Below, piece after piece: positions 1-7,471 of a stretch of 12,551 bases of DNA; position 1 is the stretch's first letter; the number at the start of each line of letters is the position of its first letter. The notes under the pieces were generated by a model. The model saw only the letters and a list, made by a program, of their open reading frames with translations, was not told where the DNA came from and made no database searches. Source of the DNA: Chloroflexota bacterium (GTDB lineage Bacteria; Chloroflexota; Anaerolineae; Anaerolineales; VGOW01); contig JACRLA010000046.1 in NCBI GenBank assembly GCA_016215145.1, positions 1 through 12,551 of the forward strand. Direction: 5' to 3'. Position numbers and translations under genes: made by a program.

Positions 1-1115
1 GAGGCGATGTGGCGCAGATTCTTCGCGGCTTGCCCGATGTTGTCCGGGTCGCTCCACACTTCCACCGTGCCGCTTTCCACAATATACATCTCACTGCCGC
101 CGTCCTGCATCCGCACAATAGTCTCGCCCGGCTTAAACGTCTTGCGTCGAAACTGCGCTGCGAGACGGGTGCGTTGGGTTTGATTTAAATTATTGCCCAC
201 GTCGGAATGTCCGATGAATTGAGCGATCTCGTTAATCGTCGCCAACTCTTGATCTCCAACCGTCTTTTGATTGGTGCCGGTCAACGGCAAACCCAAGAAC
301 GAGGCGACCAAACGGCGCGTAAGATGCGGGGTTTCAAATTGAGGCCAATGACCGGCTTTGGGGAGGATGCGTAAATCCGCGCTATGCCACTCGTCGGCAA
401 CCACACCCGAATCACGTAGAGGCACAGTGTTATCTTCCGCACCCCAGATCACTAACGACGGCGCTTCGATCTTGCCTAACTGTCCCACCAAATTATTTTG
501 GCGCATCGCCGTAAAACATTCAGCCCGCACCCGCCCTTGGTCCGGTCGGCGCACGTCGGCGCGCAGGCGGGCATAATCTTGCGCGGTGATTCCACTGCGC
601 TCGGCAAACGATGCCGGCTTCATCAAACGATCCGAGATGCCCACCATCAACTTCTCACCGGCAGAGACCAGCAAACTGCCAAAAGCAAAACGTTCCATCA
701 ACGTAATGGGTGAGACAAAAAGGTTAATGTAATTCGAAAGCTTGCCGCTGATCGTCGGGCAGAGCAACACCATGCGCTCCACCAACACCGGATATTTAAG
801 AGCCAGCGTCGCGCTGATCATGCCGCCCATCGAATGACCCACCAACACCACAGGTCCCCGACTCACCTCTTCAATTAACTTGGAGAGAATCTCAACGTAG
901 GCCGGAATCGTCGCGCGAAAAGGCAGCGCAGGCGACCTGCCATACCCCGGCAAGTCCACCGAGATCACTGAGAAACGTTGAGCCAACAGCGGCATGAGCG
1001 GCGACATGGCATACCACGAACTCGACCAGCCGTGAATCAACAATGCCACCTGTCGGTTCGGCTGCCCGGCTTGCTCGGCGTGAATTTGAATCCCGTTGAT
1101 GTTGTAAGTTGTCAT
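1..1115 (-). CDS. Alpha/beta hydrolase fused to a cyclic-nucleotide-binding domain (C-terminus cut by window edge)
   Basis: Translating the minus strand from the ATG at 1115-1113 gives 371 codons with no stop, so the C-terminus lies beyond the window. GGAG sits 5-6 bases before the ATG and decides the start. Residues about 22-275 form an alpha/beta hydrolase: the oxyanion region LLIHGWSSSW, nucleophile elbow GHSMGG (residues 93-98, Ser95), acid GAEDN (Asp228) and KAGHW (His256) make a complete triad. From about residue 290 a second domain contains FKPGETIVRM followed by MYIVESGTVEVW, the pattern of a cyclic-nucleotide-binding (CNB) beta-roll. The substrate is not predictable; the CNB part suggests allosteric control by cAMP/cGMP or a related ligand, or a structural role. 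No signal peptide is seen, so it is probably cytoplasmic. It lies downstream of a terminator and is therefore probably transcribed separately from the amidase gene. The domain calls are firm; the coupling of the two activities is inference. Confidence 0.85.
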   Translation of the reverse strand, partial: MTTYNINGIQIHAEQAGQPNRQVALLIHGWSSSWYAMSPLMPLLAQRFSVISVDLPGYGRSPALPFRATIPAYVEILSKLIEEVSRGPVVLVGHSMGGMISATLALKYPVLVERMVLLCPTISGKLSNYINLFVSPITLMERFAFGSLLVSAGEKLMVGISDRLMKPASFAERSGITAQDYARLRADVRRPDQGRVRAECFTAMRQNNLVGQLGKIEAPSLVIWGAEDNTVPLRDSGVVADEWHSADLRILPKAGHWPQFETPHLTRRLVASFLGLPLTGTNQKTVGDQELATINEIAQFIGHSDVGNNLNQTQRTRLAAQFRRKTFKPGETIVRMQDGGSEMYIVESGTVEVWSDPDNIGQAAKNLRHIA

Positions 1116-1238
1116 ATCTCCACTTCAAGATACGACAAATATATTCCTTCGCGGATAAATTGCTATAAAATCTTTGTGAAGGCAAAAAGTTGTCGAAACA
1201 TGACATGAGTCCCATATCTCGCAACGCCACCGAAACAA

Positions 1239-1280
1239 AAACTTCCGAAGACTTTGCGGTTTGTGCAACTTCGGAAGTTT
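1239..1280 (-). terminator. Rho-independent terminator of the amidase gene
   Basis: A perfect 12-bp inverted repeat, AAACTTCCGAAG at 1239-1250 and CTTCGGAAGTTT at 1269-1280, has an 18-base loop. It begins 3 bases past the amidase stop. Read on the minus strand, the stem is followed by a T-rich run (TTTTTG), as expected for intrinsic termination. Confidence 0.75.
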
Positions 1281-1283
1281 GGG

Positions 1284-1862
1284 TCAATACTGTGGTCGCA
1301 CATAACCACCCGTGCCGTAGAGCAAAGAAGCCTCGCGCGCCAAAATTTTTAACAAGGGATAGAGATGTTTACCCGGGCACACAGAGTCTTGATTAAAATC
1401 ACAATGCCCAGCGAGATGTGTGATGTGAGGATAGGATGATCGCAAGTGATCGATCAGCTCGCGCGTCGCTCGCAACTGAATCTCAGGGGGCGCCGCCTCC
1501 TCAAAATTGCCTAATGCCACCACCCCAACCGATCCCGTGTTCGCCCCCTCGGCGTGCGCCCCTCTCACGTTAATGGAACGCCCCTCAAAAATTTTTCCGT
1601 CGGCGGCAATCACAAAATGATAAGCAATATCGGCGAAGCCGCGCTTCTCAATGTGCAAACGTTGAATCTCGGCAGCGCCAAAGGTCGGGGCGAGTGCCGA
1701 GTGATGGATAACAATCGTCCGCAACACCTGATCCAGCGGCTCGGTATACACCCTCCATCCGCCAAGGTTCGTGCGCGGATCGAAGAGTCCGTGTTCATCT
1801 TTAACAGAGTGGTCAGGCGGGAGGGCGTTCCACGAAGCGCGAGGGGTGATCATCAGCGACAT
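1284..1862 (-). CDS. N-acetylmuramoyl-L-alanine amidase, PGRP / Amidase_2 family
   Basis: The 192-residue protein has the fold signature of T7-lysozyme-like amidases, which cut the bond between the lactyl group of MurNAc and L-alanine in peptidoglycan. The zinc site is visible: VIHHSA (His53 or His54), GHCDFN (His153) and VCPG (Cys162). YHF at residues 81-83 supplies the catalytic tyrosine, and the region between carries the PGRP features GRSINVRGAH and GSVGVVALGNF. The N-terminus starts ITPRASW, typical of the family, and has no signal peptide, so export by the general pathway is not evident. No good ribosome-binding site precedes either ATG (1862 or 1853); the first was kept. It lies downstream of a peptidoglycan glycosyltransferase gene on the same strand, with a palindromic repeat between them, and ends at a hairpin terminator. 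Role in wall turnover is likely; cytoplasmic recycling of muropeptides is an alternative. Confidence 0.88.
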   Translation of the reverse strand: MSLMITPRASWNALPPDHSVKDEHGLFDPRTNLGGWRVYTEPLDQVLRTIVIHHSALAPTFGAAEIQRLHIEKRGFADIAYHFVIAADGKIFEGRSINVRGAHAEGANTGSVGVVALGNFEEAAPPEIQLRATRELIDHLRSSYPHITHLAGHCDFNQDSVCPGKHLYPLLKILAREASLLYGTGGYVRPQY

Positions 1863-1875
1863 AGTGAGTTCGCGT

Positions 1876-1985
1876 AACTACTCAGCCACTCCGTCATTGC
1901 GAGCGTTCTTTGCGAAGCAATCTCGGTCACGCTGTGAGATTGCTTCGTCGCACAGAACGCTCCTCGCAATGACGCCTGAATAGTT
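1876..1985. repeat. Long imperfect palindrome, probably a dispersed intergenic repeat
   Basis: The element fills the gap between the amidase and GT51 genes. CGTCATTGCGAG at 1892-1903 is matched perfectly by CTCGCAATGACG at 1963-1974. Inside, GAAGCAATCTC pairs with GAGATTGCTTC, and outside, AACTACTCAG (1876-1885) pairs 9/10 with CTGAATAGTT (1976-1985). The transcript of either strand would fold into one long hairpin. Similar CATTGCGAG...GAAGCAATCTC palindromes are familiar as dispersed repeats in several bacterial genomes. It may act as a bidirectional terminator or be a small non-autonomous mobile element. Confidence 0.7.
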
Positions 1986-1990
1986 GCCAA

Positions 1991-3007
1991 TTAGCACAGC
2001 ACCAATTGATACAACTGCGCGCGCGCCTTCGCCAAAATAAAATCGTCAATCACATTCTGCTCGCGCATCACGCGCAAGACGATTTCACATTTTACCTCTA
2101 GGCGCGCTATGTCGGCGGCGGACACTTCCCAGCGCAGAGGATGATTGGGCAAGGCGGCGAGCAGCGCGCACTCTTTTAGATTCAACGCCCAAACATTTTT
2201 GCCAAAAAAATCAATCGCGGCGGCGGCGACATTCGTCGCCCCCCGCCCCCAATAAATGGAATTGAAATACAACTCCAGAATTTTGTCTTTGTTGTGAAAG
2301 CGTTCCAACGCAAGGGCTATGGGGATTTCGATCAGTTTGCGAAACCAGGTGCGTTGGGTAATGTGTAGCGCCGAGCGCGCGGCTTGCTGCGTGATGGTGG
2401 ATGCGCCTTCCATAATTTTTCTGTGGCGTAAATTATTCACCAATGCTTTGCCGATGCGCGCCACGTCAATGCCATTGTGATCGTAAAAGCGACGGTCTTC
2501 TACCGCCACAATGGCTCGACGCAAAAAAAGAGGGATGGCTTCGAGCGGCACGCTGCCACGCCACAAAGATGCGTCAGCGTTGATCGAAACCTGAGGCTGA
2601 TTTAATACAGGGCGTGGATCGAGCGACATAAAATTTTGCGGATCACACTGCGGCGCACACAAACTCACTCCAATCTCAAAATGCAAAGATGCTCCGTCGG
2701 CGAGTTGCCCAACACTCTGCCCACACGTTACAGATGCGCCGGACGAGACATGTGGCGATCCATCCCAACGATAGAGACTCAGCACATTATTGCGATGGGC
2801 GATCACCAGTGGATTTGTTTGAGTCACGACTCCGTCGGCAACGGCGCGTATCGGCGAGGCGATAGAGGCGATTAGCTGCGCGCCGTCTAACAGAGGAAAG
2901 GCTTCGCGTCCGGGTGGGCGTGAAGGCAGATGCAGAGTCGCCCCACTGTCTAAAGCGAGAGGCGAGCAGAGATCATTATTAGAGTCTAAAAAATCAGATA
3001 GATTCAT
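1991..3007 (-). CDS. GT51 peptidoglycan glycosyltransferase with degenerate M23 (LytM-like) N-terminal domain
   Basis: The 338-residue protein carries a GT51 transglycosylase domain (about 150-330), the enzyme class that polymerises lipid II into glycan strands. Motifs are present in order: RRAIVAVEDRRFYDH (catalytic Glu170), EGASTITQQAAR (200-211), and KILELYFNSIYWGRG (242-256). No transpeptidase domain follows, so it resembles a monofunctional transglycosylase. Residues about 35-125 match an M23 peptidase fold (ASPIRAVADGVV, SLHFEIG), but the first zinc-binding His is replaced (FPLLD instead of HxxxD) and HxH is reduced to SLH, so it should be inactive and perhaps only binds wall material. 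Unusually, no N-terminal membrane helix or signal peptide is visible. The ATG at 3007 was chosen; a TTG at 3025 would add six residues but lies inside a palindromic repeat. The next gene downstream is an amidase, fitting a wall-metabolism role. Confidence 0.87.
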   Translation of the reverse strand: MNLSDFLDSNNDLCSPLALDSGATLHLPSRPPGREAFPLLDGAQLIASIASPIRAVADGVVTQTNPLVIAHRNNVLSLYRWDGSPHVSSGASVTCGQSVGQLADGASLHFEIGVSLCAPQCDPQNFMSLDPRPVLNQPQVSINADASLWRGSVPLEAIPLFLRRAIVAVEDRRFYDHNGIDVARIGKALVNNLRHRKIMEGASTITQQAARSALHITQRTWFRKLIEIPIALALERFHNKDKILELYFNSIYWGRGATNVAAAAIDFFGKNVWALNLKECALLAALPNHPLRWEVSAADIARLEVKCEIVLRVMREQNVIDDFILAKARAQLYQLVLC

Positions 3008-3020
3008 TCTCAGCCATCCT

Positions 3021-3094
3021 GTCAACGAATATAAAAACGAATAAACGAATAGCGGCGCGAACGCGATTCGTTTATTCGTTGGTCATTCGTTGAC
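3021..3094. repeat. AACGAAT-rich palindrome, possible terminator of the TPR gene
   Basis: AACGAATAAACGAAT (3036-3050) and ATTCGTTTATTCGTT (3066-3080) form a perfect 15-bp stem around a 15-base loop. Outside, GTCAACGAAT (3021-3030) pairs perfectly with ATTCGTTGAC (3085-3094) across a small internal loop. On the minus strand the inner stem is followed by TTTTTATA, so it could terminate transcription from the large gene ending at 3135. The repeated ACGAAT unit and symmetrical build suggest a dispersed repeat. Confidence 0.65.
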
Positions 3095-3134
3095 AACAAG
3101 ACCGTGAAGAAAATTTTCCGGATACTTGTAGATG

Positions 3135-6100
3135 TTATTTCTTTAATTCATCCAGCACAGACGACGAGAAGGCTCGCGCCTCTCCACGCTCGGCGACGAT
3201 TCGATTCACATCATCGGTGGCATCCTTGATCGCTTTGGCGCGGGCATCGGCGCCTAAGGCTTTCGTCCGTTTGATTCCTTCTTGATACCAGGTGATAGCA
3301 CGATTGCCATCGCCGAGAGCAAGAGACATCAAACCGGCTCTAAACGCCATCGCCGGATCAGTCGGCAACAATTTAGCCGATTCCTCATAATCGGCGCGAG
3401 CGAGTTCATATTGTTTCTTTTCCTCGTAGTACGCCTTAGCGCGAGTGGAGTAGTAACTTGCCAGCGCATCTTTCTCTAAAAAGTCTTTCCATACTTTCGT
3501 GCGGGTTTCGCTCTGCACTCCCGGACCGTTTGGATCAATTTGATAGGCGCGGTTGATGTCGCGGATCGCCCCATCGAGGAGGGCGCGCGCTTGCGCTGAA
3601 TTATTCGGCTCTTTGACGAAGATGTCGCGTCCCAAAACAAAGGCGATGCGGGCGCGATATTGTAAATAGAAATCGTTGTTCGGGTCAACTTTCAGAGCCG
3701 CATCATAGCTCGCCACCGATTTCGTCAATTGCTGTTTGAAGTCGTAGCCTTGGCACGAGGCAAGCAAAAATTCCAACTGCCCGCGTGTGCGATAGGTAAA
3801 GTGATCTGTCGAGTCTAACTTCAGCGCGGCATTGAGATCATCAATCGCCAAACTCAACTGCTTTGCCGTGTTCGCCATGACCTCCGGGCTTTTGCCCGCG
3901 CCGCAGCCGCCGCCTTTGGTGGTGCCAAGTTTGTAGTAAGCCGTTGCCCGAGAGATTAAAGTAATCGGGTCTTTGGGCGCGAGTTCGACTGCCTTCTGCC
4001 AGGCGGCAAGAGTCTTTTCGTAATCCTCTAACCGAAAATAGGCGTAGCCCACTGCGATGTAATTATCTTCTAGTTCCGGCGGCTCTTTGCTGTAACGAAC
4101 TGCTTCTTGGAAATTCGTAAGCGCGATCTGGAAATCTGCTTTTGCTTTTGCCAACAGTTCAGTTTTGTCTGTTGCCGAGTTTGTTAAAGATGCCTTGCGG
4201 CTTGCCTCGTCGGCTTTACTGTAATAGACCCAACCGGTGCCCGCCAAGGCAAGCGCGTTGTTCGGGTTTTGAGCAAGCACCCAACTGTAATCTTTCAACG
4301 CTTTATCATAATCGCCAAGCGTATGATAGGCAACGCCGCGCCGTAGATAGTATTGATCATCGCGCAGCGCGGCAATCGCCCGATCAAAATCACCAATAGC
4401 ATCACTAAGTTTCCGTTGTGCCGTCTCCGGATTACGTTGGGCATCTAACACAGCCGCCCAGTTTTCTTTGGCTAAAGCGCGGTTGGCGTACAAGGAGGCT
4501 GAAGGTCGAGGCGATTTGAGGATCAGTTGATCATAGTCGGCAACCGCCGCCTCATACTGTTTGAGGAGAGTGAGAGAGGCGGCGCGGTTGTTAAGGGCTG
4601 TCATATTGTGCGCCGAGAAGATCAAGGCTTGGGTGTAGCTCGCCACCGACTCTTCCAAAGGTTGTTGCGCCTCCTCTTCTTGACGAAGGGCAAGCGCCGC
4701 CAAACCACGGGAGCGGGCGTGGTTGCCGATGACCACATAGTGATGCCCAATCACTTCGCGCGCCACGTACACCATGGAGGCAACCATGATAGCGCCCACC
4801 GCCACTGTAATCGCCAGACGTCCCCAAATTGGGTAGATTGCTTCATCTGTGTTGAGATCGCGCGCGATCCAAATTGCATACAAGGCGCAGGCGAGTATTG
4901 TTGTGAAAAACATCGGCACGAAATAATCGGGCGTGATGAACCACGGTTTTGGGGTCAGCCAGTAGGTAGCCGCAAGAAGCAAGCCTAAACAGATATAGAG
5001 GAATGGCAGAGAGTTGCGCGGCGTCGTCTTGGTATACACACGTATTTGTTGGAACATCCCCCACCACGCGGGCGGCAAGAACAAGCCGATGTAAATATAT
5101 GGATAACCGTCTACAAGGGTGTACGGCAAATTCCAGAAAGAGGCGTCTAAAATTCGCGGCGAGAAGATGCTGGCGGCAACGTAAGCGACTAAGGTGATGA
5201 AGCTGACCCCGTACAACGCCGCCATTTTGCTCGGCACAACCTGATAGCCAACGTCTTCCTTCGTCACCTTGGGGTTTGTCGAAAATGCGTCCTGCACCCG
5301 CTCTCGCAAATGCTCGTACCAGGCAATGTTGCCCGACACGCTGAGGTGATCCTCTTTGGTAATGATCGTCAGCGATGACGAATCGGGGCGGATGCTGCCA
5401 TTGAACAAGGCGTCGGCGAAGAGAATGCGTTTGATGCCAGTCCACTTTAGACTCTTGGCGTCGTCGCCCTCGCCCACCGTGATCGTCTGCAAATCTACGG
5501 AGACGCGGCTGGAACGGGTAACGCGCTGCAAAGTGCTGAGGCGTGTTTGAGCGATGACAATTAACCCCAGCACGGTGTAGGCAACGAGATACAACAACAA
5601 AAAGGCTACGCCAAACTGTAAGGCGACGTCGGCTTTAAAAGACGTGCTGGCTTCCGGATTTGTTTGTTGCGACAAGGAGGGGCTGTAGTTGGGATCATTC
5701 GTCAGGAGATCGATCAAGACCGGCACGGCATGAAACGACGTGCTGACTTGCAAGGTCGTATCGCTCTGAAAGTGAACGGTGAGCAACGGGACGATGATGA
5801 AAAAAAGAAACAGCACCACCAACGAGACAAAACGGAAGAGGACCAAGACCGGGTGTTTAAAGCGAAGCAAGTATTCACGCGAGAAGGAAACACGCAGCGC
5901 GGTTGTGGAAGCCATCGTGCGCACGTCCTTGCCCAAAGTCTGATCGCGCTCAAACTCTTTGAGGCGTTCGGCGACTTCGGTCAGACCCACCACGTCTTTT
6001 TGTCGTTGATACAGTGAGAGTGCTTGGTTATATTGATTTACTGATTCGGTGGGCTTGCCGATAAAATAATTTGCTTCGGCGTATAAGCCTGTCACTTGCG

Positions 6101-7469
6101 CTTCAAGTTCGCGATCATCGTAGGCTTGAATCACCGGCAGCGCTTTTTCAAACAAGCCAATTGCCTCTTGAATTTTCCCGAGGCGCAGCAGCGCTTGACC
6201 CAAGCCTGCTTGGGCCCGCGCGCGGTTATATTCACTCAAGGTTTCGTCTTTAAGAATCTCTTGAAATGCCGGGATCGCCGCCGTCAGATCGCCCATGGTC
6301 AAATGCAGATACGCCATCTTCTCTTCGGCTTGTCGCTTGTCGGCGGAGGCGGCGGTCTTTGCCAGCAGCGGCGCGGCGCGGCGATACCACCGCGACCCGG
6401 TGGCAAACAAGCGCGCAATGATCCAGTCTAAACCGCGCAACATGGGCCACGATTGCGGCAGCCATAAGCGCCACCCAAAAGAGAAACTCAAATAAATGAC
6501 GAGCGGCAGCCATGTCAGCAGTGAGAACAGATCGGCGGCAAATTGCTTTAGACTCGAGGTGAGAGGGTGAATCACTTCGCGGTGACCGCGCGCGGCAATC
6601 GCCAAACTGCGGTAAGCGTCGCCGATGTGGATCATCGTCAGCCCTTGTTCATATCCGTTATTGGAACGTTTGGCGAAGGTTGCCAGAGCATAGCGATATT
6701 GATCAATCGCTTCCACTTGCATTCCGGAACGCGCCAGGGCATAGCCATAACCGCGCGCAACGTACGGCACGAGCGTTGGCGAAAGGTCGGGGTTGTTGCG
6801 AAGCGTTTTTAGCGCGGCTAAACTTTTTGCCCAATTTCCACGCAATTGATCGAGCCGGGCGTGGAGATGGGCTAACATATTCTCCAGATCACTCAGTATC
6901 GAAGAATTCAGCAAGACCAAATAGGGCTGCACTTCTTCAGCCGTTACCAATAAGCGGTCGGCTGCCGCCAAACGACGCTCGGCGTTGTAAACACGGAAGG
7001 TGTGCATCAAATGATCGAGTGCCGCTTCGGGATCAACAAACAACAGGTGAAACAGGCGGCTTTGATTATTCAAAAACTGATCGGGGTTGGGATTCGCTTC
7101 ATGGAATTCTAGCGCACGGCGGTGTGCTTGAATAAACCCGGCGCGATCTTTTTCAATGAACAATCGGTTGAGAATATCGCGCTCAATTCCTTGGATGGAG
7201 TACCGCTTAGCCTCACCCCCCTCGCCCACTGCCCAAACAAACGAGAACTGCAAGAGCCGTTCAACCAGGCGTTGATCTTTGCCGTCGTTGCGGGCGCGCA
7301 GCACCGTCATCAATTCTGTTGTGAAAGTGTGAGAGATCGAAGCTAAATACAAACCCTCGGCTAACTGTGGCGGCGCTTTGACTAAAATCTGATCCAGCAG
7401 AGTGCGCGCCAGTTCCACATCTGCCGATTCTTCCAGGACGGGGGAGATCGTGCTATCTTCGGTTAACAT
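3135..7469 (-). CDS. Multi-pass membrane TPR protein with N-terminal winged-helix-like region
   Basis: This is a 1444-residue protein from the ATG at 7469; a GTG at 7481 is possible but overlaps the upstream stop. Residues about 10-110 are helical with an FVWAVGEGGEAKRYSI hairpin, resembling the winged helix that follows the ATPase core in STAND proteins. Helical TPR-like repeats follow at about 195-290 and 370-505. A hydrophobic stretch lies at about 313-338. Clear membrane segments are near 540-566, 614-641, 749-771, 789-808, 821-839, 849-869 and 882-904. Between the second and third clear segments, residues about 645-730 form a beta-rich patch (SSRVSVDLQTITVG, SLKWTGIKRILF, SSLTIITKEDHLSV) like a bacterial PH-type domain. 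Residues about 915-1440 are a second long TPR array (for example YYLRRGVAYHTLGDYDKALK). It starts 2 bases after the NTPase stop, with GAGGAG inside that gene's end, so the two are coupled. It probably scaffolds a membrane signalling complex; the ligand is unknown. Confidence 0.8.
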   Translation of the reverse strand: MLTEDSTISPVLEESADVELARTLLDQILVKAPPQLAEGLYLASISHTFTTELMTVLRARNDGKDQRLVERLLQFSFVWAVGEGGEAKRYSIQGIERDILNRLFIEKDRAGFIQAHRRALEFHEANPNPDQFLNNQSRLFHLLFVDPEAALDHLMHTFRVYNAERRLAAADRLLVTAEEVQPYLVLLNSSILSDLENMLAHLHARLDQLRGNWAKSLAALKTLRNNPDLSPTLVPYVARGYGYALARSGMQVEAIDQYRYALATFAKRSNNGYEQGLTMIHIGDAYRSLAIAARGHREVIHPLTSSLKQFAADLFSLLTWLPLVIYLSFSFGWRLWLPQSWPMLRGLDWIIARLFATGSRWYRRAAPLLAKTAASADKRQAEEKMAYLHLTMGDLTAAIPAFQEILKDETLSEYNRARAQAGLGQALLRLGKIQEAIGLFEKALPVIQAYDDRELEAQVTGLYAEANYFIGKPTESVNQYNQALSLYQRQKDVVGLTEVAERLKEFERDQTLGKDVRTMASTTALRVSFSREYLLRFKHPVLVLFRFVSLVVLFLFFIIVPLLTVHFQSDTTLQVSTSFHAVPVLIDLLTNDPNYSPSLSQQTNPEASTSFKADVALQFGVAFLLLYLVAYTVLGLIVIAQTRLSTLQRVTRSSRVSVDLQTITVGEGDDAKSLKWTGIKRILFADALFNGSIRPDSSSLTIITKEDHLSVSGNIAWYEHLRERVQDAFSTNPKVTKEDVGYQVVPSKMAALYGVSFITLVAYVAASIFSPRILDASFWNLPYTLVDGYPYIYIGLFLPPAWWGMFQQIRVYTKTTPRNSLPFLYICLGLLLAATYWLTPKPWFITPDYFVPMFFTTILACALYAIWIARDLNTDEAIYPIWGRLAITVAVGAIMVASMVYVAREVIGHHYVVIGNHARSRGLAALALRQEEEAQQPLEESVASYTQALIFSAHNMTALNNRAASLTLLKQYEAAVADYDQLILKSPRPSASLYANRALAKENWAAVLDAQRNPETAQRKLSDAIGDFDRAIAALRDDQYYLRRGVAYHTLGDYDKALKDYSWVLAQNPNNALALAGTGWVYYSKADEASRKASLTNSATDKTELLAKAKADFQIALTNFQEAVRYSKEPPELEDNYIAVGYAYFRLEDYEKTLAAWQKAVELAPKDPITLISRATAYYKLGTTKGGGCGAGKSPEVMANTAKQLSLAIDDLNAALKLDSTDHFTYRTRGQLEFLLASCQGYDFKQQLTKSVASYDAALKVDPNNDFYLQYRARIAFVLGRDIFVKEPNNSAQARALLDGAIRDINRAYQIDPNGPGVQSETRTKVWKDFLEKDALASYYSTRAKAYYEEKKQYELARADYEESAKLLPTDPAMAFRAGLMSLALGDGNRAITWYQEGIKRTKALGADARAKAIKDATDDVNRIVAERGEARAFSSSVLDELKK

Positions 7470-7471
7470 AA

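Noticed and set aside
892..1287. Open frame of 131 residues on the minus strand overlapping the hydrolase start
   Set aside because: It is an out-of-frame reading of the hydrolase gene, runs through the terminator hairpin, and has no family signature; the hydrolase frame has the full catalytic triad.
3023..3025. TTG as start of the GT51 gene
   Set aside because: It lies inside the palindromic repeat and adds only six residues; the ATG at 3007 is preferred, although neither has a strong ribosome-binding site.
3890..3915. Walker A-like GxxxxGKS (GGCGAGKS) near residue 1190 of the TPR protein
   Set aside because: It sits in a loop between TPR helices, with no preceding beta strand and no Walker B partner, so it is taken as chance.
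4527..7135. Several open frames of 80-153 residues on the plus strand across the TPR gene
   Set aside because: They are antisense shadows of a 1444-residue coding frame with clear TPR and membrane patterns; none has a recognisable domain or a good ribosome-binding site.
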